Source: Nocardia aurantiaca
GTDB taxonomy: Bacteria > Actinomycetota > Actinomycetes > Mycobacteriales > Mycobacteriaceae
Direction of reading: 5' to 3'
NCBI RefSeq assembly: GCF_009708175.1
Contig: NZ_WMBB01000001.1
Span: 434,001-498,000, forward strand
DNA length: 64,000 bases
Below, one piece after another: positions 38,030 through 47,908 of the stretch. Below the pieces are notes generated by a model that had not been told where the DNA came from, did not search any database, and saw nothing but the letters and a program-made list of their open reading frames with translations. Numbering within the stretch: the stretch's first letter is position 1; each line of letters opens with the position of its first letter. The position numbers and the translations under genes are program-made.

Positions 38030-38187
38030 GATGTGCCCCTCGCGAGTGAGCCGAATCCGTGACGCCATGCCCAGCACAGCAAGATCGACTGTCCCACAAC
38101 CGATCAGTGAACACAACATGAACGAGACGTGTCGCCGCCCGCCTGGCAAGATCAATCCCGCACCGTCCATCCGGCCGAAGGAGCCCC

Positions 38188-38742
38188 ATGCCAGAAACCC
38201 TCCCGCTGGCCAGAACCAACGCCGAGGCCCGCCTCTACCTCACCCTGCAACCCTGCCCCACCTGCGGCGAAAGTCGCTGCCAATTCCGCAGCGCCGTCGT
38301 CACCGTCGACGGCATCCTGGCCAGCCGCTACACCGGTGTATGCCCGTCGTGCGGCACATCACGCGAATACGAATTCCGCCTCCCCGACGACATCCTTCCC
38401 CCACCCGCGGATTTCGTCCGCTTCGGCCTGGACAACCCCTCCGAGCTCCTGGACCCCGGCGTGTGGCTCTGGTACTCCGACAACTGCGTCCGCCAGGTCC
38501 CCGCCGCTATGGATGCCCTCGACCCCCGTGCCGCTCATACAGCCCGCCACACTCTCGCCACCGCCCTGGCCGCCGTCGAGGAAACCCTCAAGTTCCTCCC
38601 ACCCACCACCGATCGAATCCCCGAAGCGGCCTTCACCTCCCCGAAGGGACGCGCCACCTACAACACCGAACCGGGCCGTTTCACCCGCGCCCGCTTGGAA
38701 GCACTACGCGACTCCTACGCCGCCGCCCTGGCCGGCCGCTAG
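38188..38742 (+). CDS. Zinc-ribbon hypothetical protein
   Basis: 184 residues; GAAGGAGCCCC precedes the ATG. The N-terminal 60 residues contain CPTCGES and CPSCGTS, four cysteines that form a zinc ribbon, followed by EYEFRLPDD. The rest is helical with a segment DNPSELLDPGVWLWYSDN. No enzymatic motif was recognised. It is divergent from the WXG gene across a 158-nt intergenic region. Small genes of this kind are common in toxin-immunity clusters, but no partner can be named. Confidence 0.65.
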   Translation: MPETLPLARTNAEARLYLTLQPCPTCGESRCQFRSAVVTVDGILASRYTGVCPSCGTSREYEFRLPDDILPPPADFVRFGLDNPSELLDPGVWLWYSDNCVRQVPAAMDALDPRAAHTARHTLATALAAVEETLKFLPPTTDRIPEAAFTSPKGRATYNTEPGRFTRARLEALRDSYAAALAGR

Positions 38743-38799
38743 GCAGGTAGTGAATACGATTCGATAGTCAGGGTCGCGACTGCCGGCGAGAGGGACAAC

Positions 38800-39147
38800 A
38801 TGAACAGGATCGACTACAGCGTGAGTCGCCGTGAGATCGCCACGGATGACGATCTGCGCCTCACCTATCGGGGTGAGCCGTTCACGGGCGAGGCGGTCGA
38901 GACCATCGGCGATCAGCTCCTCTTCCAAGTCTTCTATGTTGATGGCATCCCACATGGCCCCGACCGGGAGTGGTGGGCTGATGGCCCGCTCAAGTCCGAA
39001 GGTCAGGTGAATTATGGTGTGCCGGTCGGTATCTGGCGCACCTGGCACCACAACGGCCAGCTGGCGAGCGAGCAGGAATTCGACGACGAGGGCGACCCGA
39101 TCAAGGTCCGCAAGTGGGACGAGGCCGGCAACCCGATCGAGAGCTGA
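38800..39147 (+). CDS. YwqK-family (MORN-variant) antitoxin-like protein
   Basis: 115 residues, ATG at 38800 after GAGAGGG. It contains MORN-variant repeats: G-E-P-F-T-G-E, DGIPHGPDREWWADGPLKSEGQ, GVPVGIWRTWHHNGQLASEQEFDDEG. YwqK family proteins are annotated as antitoxins, and in Bacillus ywqK is next to the deaminase toxin gene ywqJ. Toxin 2, whose WXG/YbaB genes lie about 800 nt to the left, carries a YwqJ-like deaminase, so this is a reasonable immunity candidate. That pairing is inferred. Confidence 0.75.
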   Translation: MNRIDYSVSRREIATDDDLRLTYRGEPFTGEAVETIGDQLLFQVFYVDGIPHGPDREWWADGPLKSEGQVNYGVPVGIWRTWHHNGQLASEQEFDDEGDPIKVRKWDEAGNPIES

Positions 39148-39157
39148 CCTTCCAGCC

Positions 39158-40702
39158 TCAACTGCCGGTGATCACCCGGACAGCCGCATCCTTCGCGGCC
39201 TCGTCGACCTCACCGACCCGGAACCCGCGACTCGCGATGTGCCGCACCAACTCCGCCTCCGGCGGCAACCCGTGCTTGTGTAAATAGTGGGCCACAGCCC
39301 CCGCCCAAACCCAGGTCCCATCGGTCCTGAAGTTCAACGGCACATCCCGATCCGTCGGTGCGAACTCATCCTGCTCGAAACTCCGAGCCGCCAACACAAT
39401 CGGCGCACTCTCCAGATACGCCAACACCGCGGTCCGCGTATTCCCCTCCACCGCAGGGCGATCCACCACCGGCCGCCCCTCGGCATCCTTCCCGTCATAC
39501 ACCTTCGCCATCCGAGGCGGCGGTGCAAGCTTGACGGTCGTTTCGACTCCCGAGTCAGGCGCGGGCGCTGCGAACGGGTTCGGTGTAGGCGCCGCGGGCG
39601 CGAACGAATTGGGCGCGGCCGCTACGGGTGCGAACGGATTCGGCACAGCAGCCATCGTGGGTGCCGCGACGGCGAAGGGATTCGGTCCCGGTGGCGGCAT
39701 GAAGCCGGGTGCGTAACCCACTCTCGCCGGGGCCGCCAGTCGAGGCCGTGCCAACTGTGCGACCAGCCCGGCGATAGTGGCCGCTACGGACAGCATCAGC
39801 GTGAGTACGGCCAGCGACAGCCCGACACCTACGTATTCCCAGAAGTTGGGTCCCATCACGGCGAAGATGACACTCAACGCATTGATCGCGTTTGCGAAGA
39901 TGAGGGCAGCAGCGGCGCCGACAGCCGCTCGTACAGCCGGATTTCGCTTGCCCGCACCCGCCAGCAAGGCAACAGCCACAACAATCACGGCGATCAATCC
40001 AAACGCGTATTGCACGGCTGCCCACGGAAGTGGCCTGTCCGCTCCCGTGTGCCAAATGGTCACGGAGGCCCAGTGCTCGCTGAGCAACGGCAAGAACGAT
40101 CTCCCGAGGTCGACCGCCGCCGCGACGATCAGAAACACACCAGCGACTCGATCGGCCGCTCCACCGCTCGTCGCTCCGCCTACCTGGGGTGCCGCAGAGC
40201 GTTTCGACAACACGGCTTCCCGCAACCCCATGACCAATGCCGCGAGAGCGACCACCGCTACCAGCGTGATCACCCAGAATCCAGCCCCCGACGAGGCATC
40301 ATCGTGGAAACCTTCCGCATAGACGGTCACATTCGCCGACGCGATTTCCAGCGCGAGCCCGCTCGCGAACGCTGCTGCCCAGAACAGCACACCCGGCCGA
40401 GCCCCTTTCCTCACCGCTAGCAGAGTCCCGGCCACGCCGGCGACGATCACCGTGAGCACGTAGGGCACAGCGGAGAAGTAGGGAAAGTAGCCGGAAAATT
40501 CGGCGAACCCGCTGACCACCTTGCTTTTCCAGAGGTACACGTCCCACGAATGGCTGTGATATCGGATGGTCATCACAGGCAGCCAGAATGTCGCAAGAGT
40601 CAGCACCGCCGCGGCGATCAGCAAGAACCCGGTAACCCGCCCGGCGCTCCGCGCCCCGGCTGTCGGCCCGGAGTTCCCCGGTGCCTGCTCATGCCCACTC
40701 AT
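39158..40702 (-). CDS. Polytopic membrane protein with a toxin-locus C-terminal domain
   Basis: 514 residues from the ATG at 40702, which overlaps the stop of the preceding gene as ATGA and has GAAGG upstream; an ATG at 40729 is an alternative. About eight membrane segments occupy residues 20-310. Then comes a linker of repeated PNPFA units, and a soluble C-terminal domain of about 110 residues with DGTWVWAGAVAHYL. That domain resembles the free-standing protein at 46250-46657 (DGEWIWRVDSIHYL). A membrane-anchored immunity or sensor role is possible; the function is unknown. Confidence 0.65.
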   Translation of the reverse strand: MSGHEQAPGNSGPTAGARSAGRVTGFLLIAAAVLTLATFWLPVMTIRYHSHSWDVYLWKSKVVSGFAEFSGYFPYFSAVPYVLTVIVAGVAGTLLAVRKGARPGVLFWAAAFASGLALEIASANVTVYAEGFHDDASSGAGFWVITLVAVVALAALVMGLREAVLSKRSAAPQVGGATSGGAADRVAGVFLIVAAAVDLGRSFLPLLSEHWASVTIWHTGADRPLPWAAVQYAFGLIAVIVVAVALLAGAGKRNPAVRAAVGAAAALIFANAINALSVIFAVMGPNFWEYVGVGLSLAVLTLMLSVAATIAGLVAQLARPRLAAPARVGYAPGFMPPPGPNPFAVAAPTMAAVPNPFAPVAAAPNSFAPAAPTPNPFAAPAPDSGVETTVKLAPPPRMAKVYDGKDAEGRPVVDRPAVEGNTRTAVLAYLESAPIVLAARSFEQDEFAPTDRDVPLNFRTDGTWVWAGAVAHYLHKHGLPPEAELVRHIASRGFRVGEVDEAAKDAAVRVITGS

Positions 40703-41031
40703 GAAGCCTTCATCCCGTGTGTAGGCCATAGATTCTCGCGCCTCTCCCGATTCAAAATGTGCCCCGCCGCCGCCCAGAACAGCCGGTCCTCGACCCCATC
40801 GGTCCGAACCGTCCGCCGAACCTTGTCGATGATCAGGGTCCGGCTCATTTCCGCACGCAGCGGCCCGAACCAGTACTCCGCTTCTTCCGGCTCATCCCGA
40901 ACCTGCCGGTAATAGACGAGTAGCGCCACCACGTCACCGGTCGTCCGCGCGAGTCCGCCCCAGCGTGCGCGCAACCCGCGCACTGTCGTCAGCCATAGCT
41001 GGTTCCTCCCCCGTACGATGCTGCCGCCCAC
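40699..41031 (-). CDS. Small hypothetical protein upstream of the membrane protein
   Basis: 110 residues from a GTG at 41031, two bases after the stop of a gene remnant. No good ribosome site precedes it, so it may itself be a 5'-altered fragment. GGGGGAGGA does precede an ATG in another frame that soon stops. The protein is basic and helical with YYRQVRDEPEEAEYWFGPLR, and ends by overlapping the membrane protein start by 4 nt. No family was recognised. Confidence 0.45.
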   Translation of the reverse strand: MGGSIVRGRNQLWLTTVRGLRARWGGLARTTGDVVALLVYYRQVRDEPEEAEYWFGPLRAEMSRTLIIDKVRRTVRTDGVEDRLFWAAAGHILNRERRENLWPTHGMKAS

Positions 41032-41032
41032 T

Positions 41033-41290
41033 CTAATTGGACAGCTCGATTGATGACATTCGACCGCGGGTCATCCGCGCAGCCCATTTCGCTTCCGAAA
41101 CCGCTGGCTGAATCCGGCGACGAACGCCGCCGGCGGCATCGAGGACGATGAGGCTTCGATCACCGGCGTCATCGGCGATGTAGTAGAGGGCGCGGCCGAT
41201 CACGATCTCGCCCGGCGGGGGAGGCACCCAAACCCATCCAGCCGCTGTTGATTCGCGCGGCGGTCAGTTGGTCGAGGGGATATCTGCTAC
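41033..41290 (-). pseudogene. Frameshifted 3' remnant of a gene like 20385-22037
   Basis: One frame reads YPLDQLTAARINSGWMG and a second frame, beginning near 41235, continues WVPPPPGEIVIGRALYYIADD. Together they match YPLDRLRAERLPVGWMVYVPTEPDELVIDRALYYVADD at the C-terminus of the 550-aa protein. A single-base indel near 41230 joins them. No upstream part of the gene is present. It is a decayed fragment showing that a third relative of this family once lay here. Confidence 0.7.
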
Positions 41291-41430
41291 TGGTGTCGAC
41301 ACCGCATTTAACCTCGGAACCGCCAGGGCCACACAGGTGTGGAGCCGATTCTCGGAGCTTTGACTGCGGCGAACTGCCCGATCTGCCGGTGAGAGCTCGC
41401 TGATCTTGGAAACTGGGCTGTGTCTCGAGG

Positions 41431-41601
41431 TCAGGTGAGGAGGCCATGGCGACCCTGGCTTTCGCGGTCCAGGCGCGCGCGGATTTCCTCGACCGTTGTG
41501 CCAGGGCGGGGACTGCGGTAGGGACGGGTGGATGCGACCATCCAGCCCAGCAGAGTGCCGATACCGGCGCCGATGAGATGGAGTGCGATCTCACCAATCA
41601 T
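41431..41601 (-). CDS. Small protein with one membrane segment
   Basis: 56 residues from the ATG at 41601, preceded by GAAGGGGAAG. The N-terminus IGEIALHLIGAGIGTLLGWMVA is a probable membrane helix, followed by a short basic-acidic tail with VEEIRARLDRES. It overlaps the end of the preceding minus-strand gene by 11 nt, so the two form a small operon divergent from the XRE regulator. The function is unknown. Confidence 0.5.
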   Translation of the reverse strand: MIGEIALHLIGAGIGTLLGWMVASTRPYRSPRPGTTVEEIRARLDRESQGRHGLLT

Positions 41602-41845
41602 TGTCTTCCCCTTCATTATTCAGATCCGCGAAGAGAAGGTCCCGGGTTTGAGTGCTGAGCTGTTCGAGCGCGCGACCACCCACTAGCAGAAGGGTCTGTA
41701 GGGCGCCCGCGCTGAGGAAGAGCTCGAAGCCGCCGGGTTCGCCGAAAACGAGGGTGACCGCGCCATCCTCGGTATGAACAACGGGGCGAATGGGACATTG
41801 GTCGTCCACACAGACCCAAGTGCCGACCTTCAACTGCTCGAACAT
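41591..41845 (-). CDS. Small hypothetical protein divergent from the XRE regulator
   Basis: 84 residues from the ATG at 41845. A beta-rich soluble protein with FEQLKVGTWVCVDDQ, a VTLVFGEPGGFELFLS segment and an acidic end. No family was recognised. Its promoter must lie in the 172-nt region shared with the XRE gene, where a 14-bp palindrome sits. Confidence 0.55.
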   Translation of the reverse strand: MFEQLKVGTWVCVDDQCPIRPVVHTEDGAVTLVFGEPGGFELFLSAGALQTLLLVGGRALEQLSTQTRDLLFADLNNEGEDNDW

Positions 41846-41933
41846 GGCCGTCCTTCCCGACGGTTGAGCTGTCGCGCAAGCAATCTGGGATAAGGGCTAA
41901 CGAATTGTGGCCTCCGCCACACTCTGAGGATAG

Positions 41934-41947
41934 GCTGATATATCAGC
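41934..41947. promoter_or_regulatory. 14-bp perfect palindrome, candidate operator
   Basis: GCTGATATATCAGC is a perfect palindrome 70 nt before the TTG start of the XRE regulator and about 90 nt before the divergent small gene. A second inverted repeat, TGTGGC-CTCC-GCCACA, lies at 41906-41921. Both are well placed for autoregulation by the XRE protein, but no binding evidence exists. Confidence 0.4.
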
Positions 41948-42017
41948 AGATTCAATGGCTTGGTGTCGATGATGTTGATCGGCAGGATGTTTCGCAGAGC
42001 ATACGAACGGAGGTCCA

Positions 42018-42860
42018 TTGAGTGAGCGTTCCGATCCATCCGCGCTGCGGTTCTTGATCGGCCATGAGCTGCGGGCCGCTCGGGAGCGTGCACGGGTGAA
42101 GCAGAGCGAGGCCGCGAAGACGATCGGGTGCAGCCAGCCGAAAATCGTCGCGATGGAATCGGGCAAGTATCTTCAGCAGCCCGATGATGTGACCGCGCTG
42201 CTCAAGCTGTATCGCGCAGATGTGGCACAGATCGACCGGCTTGCCTCGCTTGCCGGCCGAGCAGACCAGACGACCTGGTGGGCACCGTTTTCCGAGGTGC
42301 TACCGAACTGGTTCAAGACATTCGTGGGCCTGGAGGGCCTTGCACGGAGCCAATTCATCTATCAGACAGTTACCTTCACCGGGCAGCTGCAGACCGCGCA
42401 CTACGCCACCGCGTTGCACGAGGGCAGCCCGCTGGTCGCCACGGTGGACGTGCCGCAGATTGTCCGTGCCCGTTTGGCTCGGCAGCGGCTCGTCGGTGCC
42501 AGACCGATGGGGTTGTGCTCGGTCATCGAGGAGTCTGTCCTCTATCGAGAGGTCGGCAGCGCGGAGATCATGCGTGAACAACTCGAGCACCTGTCGGCTC
42601 TGATGGACCAGGACCATATAGACCTTCATATCTTGCCGACCAGAAGGTACGCCCACGCCGGAAACGTCAGCGAGTTCACGCTGCTGCACTTCGACGAAGC
42701 GCAGACGGTCGGCTACATCGAGTACCCGACAGGCGCTCTCTACCTGCAGGATTACGATGGGGTGGCAGTGTACGAGATGCTGGCCGAGCAGCTCCGTGCG
42801 GCGGCTCTGTCGAAAAGTGAGTCCGCCGAACTGATTCGAAGCCGGGCGGCCGATTGGTAA
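42018..42860 (+). CDS. XRE-family helix-turn-helix regulator (DUF5753)
   Basis: 280 residues from a TTG start; GGAGG ends 4 nt upstream. The N-terminal helix-turn-helix (about 12-65) has LRAARERARVKQSEAAKTIGCSQ at its core. The rest is the DUF5753 region with GLEGLARSQFIYQT and VIEESVLYREVG, typical of actinomycete regulators such as those paired with DUF397 proteins in Streptomyces. The DUF397 gene follows 15 nt later. Such pairs often control development or antibiotic production; whether this one regulates toxins is unknown. Confidence 0.85.
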   Translation: MSERSDPSALRFLIGHELRAARERARVKQSEAAKTIGCSQPKIVAMESGKYLQQPDDVTALLKLYRADVAQIDRLASLAGRADQTTWWAPFSEVLPNWFKTFVGLEGLARSQFIYQTVTFTGQLQTAHYATALHEGSPLVATVDVPQIVRARLARQRLVGARPMGLCSVIEESVLYREVGSAEIMREQLEHLSALMDQDHIDLHILPTRRYAHAGNVSEFTLLHFDEAQTVGYIEYPTGALYLQDYDGVAVYEMLAEQLRAAALSKSESAELIRSRAADW

Positions 42861-42875
42861 TGAGGGAGTCGGTGC

Positions 42876-43241
42876 ATGGCCCCGGTCGACCGTCGCGAGT
42901 GGCGTAAATCCAGCTACAGCGGAAGCAATGGTGGACAATGCGTCGAGGTGGCCTTCTCGCCCGCGTGGGTGCACATCCGCGACAGCAAGTACTCAGGATC
43001 GGCCGACCGCAGGCCGACCATCTCCGTCCCGAGTGATTCCTGGACTCGTGTATTGGAAGCGGTGCTGGCCCAGGAAGTTGTCGACATCGGTGCGGCGTGC
43101 GGTATCGACCTCCACCCGGATGGGGGTGCGACCGTCTCGGGCCGGGACGGGACCGAGTTGGTGTTCACCGCCGGCGAGTGGGATGCGTTCGCGAAAGGTG
43201 TTGCGGGCGGCGAGTTCGACATAAAGGCTCGCATGGGATGA
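42876..43241 (+). CDS. DUF397 protein, partner of the XRE regulator
   Basis: 121 residues. The DUF397 signature WRKSSYSGSNGGQCVEVA is at the N-terminus, followed by VHIRDSKYSG. The C-terminal FTAGEWDAFAKGVAGGEFD is the second DUF397 hallmark. The spacing between the two signatures is longer than the usual 60-residue form, so about 40 residues are inserted. In known systems the small acidic DUF397 protein binds and antagonises its XRE partner. Confidence 0.85.
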   Translation: MAPVDRREWRKSSYSGSNGGQCVEVAFSPAWVHIRDSKYSGSADRRPTISVPSDSWTRVLEAVLAQEVVDIGAACGIDLHPDGGATVSGRDGTELVFTAGEWDAFAKGVAGGEFDIKARMG

Positions 43242-43386
43242 GTGCGGCTCAACGATCACCGACATGGCCGCGAATGAGCCCCCCGATGCTTTTGTCGCAC
43301 AACGCATCCACAACCCCCTGCACGGGAGCGCGTGGATTCGGTCACTGCGTGCGGCCTGGTGATCGCCCGGCGCACCGCCTTCAACC

Positions 43387-44097
43387 TCATGCCGCGGTCG
43401 AGTGCCGTCTCGATGAGTCCGTCCTCCACCAAAGTTCGGCGAGTTCTGCCGGAACCTCGACAGGCGCGACCTCCGAGGGCGGTGGCATAGCGATACTGTC
43501 GCTGTCCTCGGAAAGCCGTTGCCTGGCAAGACGTTCGCTGAGTTCGGGCATCGCTCCTACCGGACTGCCGGCCAGATCGGCCAGACACCCTCGCAGCACC
43601 GATTCCACCCGCTGCCGCGAGGTACGGGAGCCGAATTCGATACACAACCGCTCGACCGTCAGGTCGAACATCCGGGCATCGATCGTCCGCGTCGGCTCCA
43701 GGAGGTCATCAATCATGATCACGGTTTCAGGTTGCTGGGCGCGACAACCGCCGTGGCAGAGTCGAAAGACTCCACACCACCCGCCTTGGCCACCTGTGGT
43801 CCCGGGCCGCGCGAAGTAAGTGGGATTTTGCGATTGGGCCGCGTGTCCGCCGTTCGTGCTCGGCTTGTCTGCGGCGTACACGCCGAGGGGCAGTTCGGGT
43901 CTGATAGGCGCGCCGACGGTGTGGCGACCTGGGACGCTGCGGGCCAACGGGATTCGCGTAGACGGTGTCGTCGTCGCATTCACCGGCGCGGCCGAGGGCA
44001 TCGGCGCCGGCCTCCAGTCCGCCGTGGTCGTGGCCGACGGACGTTGCTGAGCGGTGGCCAGGGTGCCAGTGCCCGATACGAGCTGTTCACCTGACAT
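43387..44097 (-). CDS. Protein with a C-terminal three-helix-bundle-like domain
   Basis: 236 residues if started at the ATG at 44097, which has AAGGA four bases upstream. An ATG at 43716 would leave 109 residues but lacks a good ribosome site. The first 125 residues are low-complexity and unrecognised. From about 128 comes a helical domain with MFDLTVERLCIEFGSRTSRQRVESVLRGCLADLAG, resembling small actinomycete three-helix-bundle dimerisation proteins. It is divergent from the sensor kinase gene. The start and the reality of the N-terminal half are uncertain. Confidence 0.45.
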   Translation of the reverse strand: MSGEQLVSGTGTLATAQQRPSATTTADWRPAPMPSAAPVNATTTPSTRIPLARSVPGRHTVGAPIRPELPLGVYAADKPSTNGGHAAQSQNPTYFARPGTTGGQGGWCGVFRLCHGGCRAQQPETVIMIDDLLEPTRTIDARMFDLTVERLCIEFGSRTSRQRVESVLRGCLADLAGSPVGAMPELSERLARQRLSEDSDSIAMPPPSEVAPVEVPAELAELWWRTDSSRRHSTAA

Positions 44098-44120
44098 CGG
44101 TTCCTTGGTCTCCGCGATAA

Positions 44121-45923
<1,803 letters not shown>

Positions 45924-45938
45924 ACCCAACCGCGGGTT

Positions 45939-46235
45939 TTACGAAAGGCGTTGTGAGCGGCCAGACGACTCGTCATGGGTGCGGATCTCGGCCGGTGCGA
46001 TGGTGTTCTTCGGCGTCACCGGCCCGAATCCCTTGTTGAACTTCGGATTGCCGTCGATAATCCGCTCGGACGAGCGCAGCGCCTCACGCTCGCGCATGTC
46101 CGCGGCGACCTGCCGGTCGATCTCGTGCAACCGGCCGACCGTGATTCCCATTCGCGCGGCCGTCTGTTCGTCGATCTCCCGCTGTTCGTCCGGCTTATCG
46201 GGAGTCATCCACGGCGGCAAGGGCGGCTTGGACAT
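45939..46235 (-). CDS. Small charged hypothetical protein
   Basis: 98 residues from the ATG at 46235, preceded by GAGGAGCC. It opens PPLPPWMTPDKPDEQREIDEQ and contains the helix GITVGRLHEIDRQVAADMREREALR. It lies 14 nt after the stop of the preceding gene on the same strand and is convergent with the kinase gene. It may be the last gene of the toxin 3 immunity cluster. No family was recognised. Confidence 0.55.
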   Translation of the reverse strand: MSKPPLPPWMTPDKPDEQREIDEQTAARMGITVGRLHEIDRQVAADMREREALRSSERIIDGNPKFNKGFGPVTPKNTIAPAEIRTHDESSGRSQRLS

Positions 46236-46249
46236 GAACGGCTCCTCGC

Positions 46250-46657
46250 TCAGAAGTAGGTCGCGATCGCGGCGTCGAACCTCGGATCGGCCACATCGAC
46301 CCCACCGCTGGGCTGGTAGTTCAAACCCCGCACATGCTCGAGGAACTCGGCGGGAATCTCCACCGCGTAGTTCTCCAGATAGTGGATGGAATCGACGCGC
46401 CAGATCCATTCGCCATCCGAGACCAGCGACGGCCCGCTGCGGATCGATTTAGCGGGATCGAGCAGATCGGTAATGTCTCCCGCAACATCGAAGATTGGTG
46501 TTCCCGCCCTCATGTACCCCGCCACCAGGCTTCGATCCTCGATCGGATGACTGCTCCCCGACTCGCGCAACAATGGCAGCTCATCCCGCGCCTTCCGAAA
46601 CATCTCGCGGTAGATCCCGACGGGCTTCAACCCGCCCGCTGTCGTCGCTCCGGACAC
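46250..46657 (-). CDS. Toxin-locus conserved protein, related to the C-terminus of the 39158-40702 membrane protein
   Basis: 135 residues from a GTG. Motifs RSLVAGYMRAGTPIF and SDGEWIWRVDSIHYLENY align with RTAVLAYLESAPIV and TDGTWVWAGAVAHYLHKH of the membrane protein. The fold is probably alpha/beta and cytosolic. Being in the cluster downstream of toxin 3, it is a candidate immunity protein. The start is not certain because no strong ribosome site is visible. Confidence 0.6.
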   Translation of the reverse strand: MSGATTAGGLKPVGIYREMFRKARDELPLLRESGSSHPIEDRSLVAGYMRAGTPIFDVAGDITDLLDPAKSIRSGPSLVSDGEWIWRVDSIHYLENYAVEIPAEFLEHVRGLNYQPSGGVDVADPRFDAAIATYF

Positions 46658-46793
46658 TGTGCAAACCCCCTATGGCAGACCACGGACGCCGACCAGCCTA
46701 CTGGCCGAACCGTTCGACACGTTCTGTGAGTAGATCCTCGAGTCGGTGGCACGAACCACCTCCTGGCGCGTTGATAGAGTCGCGCTGGTCGAT

Positions 46794-47231
46794 ATGCCCA
46801 TGCTCGAGCTGACTGGTTGGGCTGCGTTTAGCTGGCAGGAGCTGACATTGCTGTATTACCGAGCCGTTTACGAAGGGGAGTACGAGAAGTCCCCTCCCTT
46901 CACCATCTTCGTAACCTCCGACAAGTCTCAGGACGCTCTCGTCTGGGCCCAGGGCATCCAGATGTGGCAGTACGACCCCGGTCGGGTCATCGGGTTCACC
47001 AGCGACTTCAGGAACGACGATCGCTGGGAACTGGTCGATCGCGCGAGTGCGGAAATCTTCTCGAGGCGGCTGGCCGTAGATGGCTCTACCGCTAGTGAGC
47101 TGCCGTCCGAGGAATGGATCGAGTGGTTCTTCTCATGGAAGGGCGATCCGCCGGATCATGAGGATATTTCATGGAACGACGATTACTACGTGCGGAAAAT
47201 GAAGGGAACTCCCCCTTCTCGGGATCAGTAG
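46794..47231 (+). CDS. Hypothetical Trp-rich protein
   Basis: 145 residues if started at the ATG at 46794; in-frame upstream starts reach 46746, and no clear ribosome site is seen. It is soluble and aromatic-rich, with FSWQELTLLYYRAVYEG, IQMWQYDPGRVIGF and EEWIEWFFSWKGDPPDHED. It sits on the plus strand between two minus-strand immunity-like genes. The composition is like that of many small immunity proteins, but no family was recognised. Confidence 0.5.
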   Translation: MPMLELTGWAAFSWQELTLLYYRAVYEGEYEKSPPFTIFVTSDKSQDALVWAQGIQMWQYDPGRVIGFTSDFRNDDRWELVDRASAEIFSRRLAVDGSTASELPSEEWIEWFFSWKGDPPDHEDISWNDDYYVRKMKGTPPSRDQ

Positions 47232-47257
47232 TCGATGACTTGGCTTGCGCAGCTGAT

Positions 47258-47908
47258 CTATCGAGACCTAAGTCTCGGGGTGAGTACTCGAACTGCGCCC
47301 CCACGTGCATTGATCCAGGCTTCCAGCTGCGAATTGGCAAGTGTGTGTTCGCCATCGTCCGCAGCGAGGATGATCGGTCCGAAGAGGGTGCCCCGCAGGC
47401 CGTCGAACACAGTGGCATTGTCCACTTTAACCTTGAAGGTGTTCTCCTCGACAATTGCATTGGACAGGTCCGCCCCGCGGAAATCGACATGCAACAGGGA
47501 GCAACCCATGAGGGCGGTGCCACGCAGTGAAGCGCCCTTGGCGTCGACGTCGTAAAGTGAAGCGCCGACTAGATTTGCGCCGTCGAGGATCGCGTTCCGA
47601 AGGACCGCGTCATCGAGGTTCACTCGTACAAGGGACGCGTTCCTCAGGTCCGCCCCGGTGAAGTCCGCTCCCTCCGCATCGGATCGATACAGCTCGGCAT
47701 CGGCCAGCTTGGCATTGGTGAAGATGGTTCCGCCGAACCAGGACTCGGAGAAGTTTCCGCCGGACAGATCGGAGTCGCTGAGATCGAGTCCGCCCGCATC
47801 GAGTCCGCCCGCCTTGCGCTCGAGTAGCCAATCACGCAAGCGCGCCGATGCTTCTGCGTTGTGCGGCAAGACGCGCGGAACCCAATCGCTAGGGGTACCA
47901 GATGACAT
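47258..47908 (-). CDS. Pentapeptide-repeat protein, probable immunity to toxin 3
   Basis: 216 residues from the ATG at 47908, preceded by GGATGGGA; a second ATG is 3 nt upstream. About 14 tandem A-[DN]-L-x-x units run from residue 40 to 150, for example ADFTGADLRNASLVRVNLDD. Such proteins form a right-handed beta helix, and some, such as MfpA, mimic DNA. The start lies 20 nt inside the toxin 3 reading frame, so expression is coupled to the nuclease-ending toxin. A DNA-mimic immunity role is an attractive inference. Confidence 0.75.
   Translation of the reverse strand: MSSGTPSDWVPRVLPHNAEASARLRDWLLERKAGGLDAGGLDLSDSDLSGGNFSESWFGGTIFTNAKLADAELYRSDAEGADFTGADLRNASLVRVNLDDAVLRNAILDGANLVGASLYDVDAKGASLRGTALMGCSLLHVDFRGADLSNAIVEENTFKVKVDNATVFDGLRGTLFGPIILAADDGEHTLANSQLEAWINARGGAVRVLTPRLRSR

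Noticed and set aside
43820..44050. Plus-strand frame opposite the three-helix-bundle gene
   Set aside because: No ribosome site, low-complexity product, and the minus-strand frame has the better codon pattern and a ribosome site.
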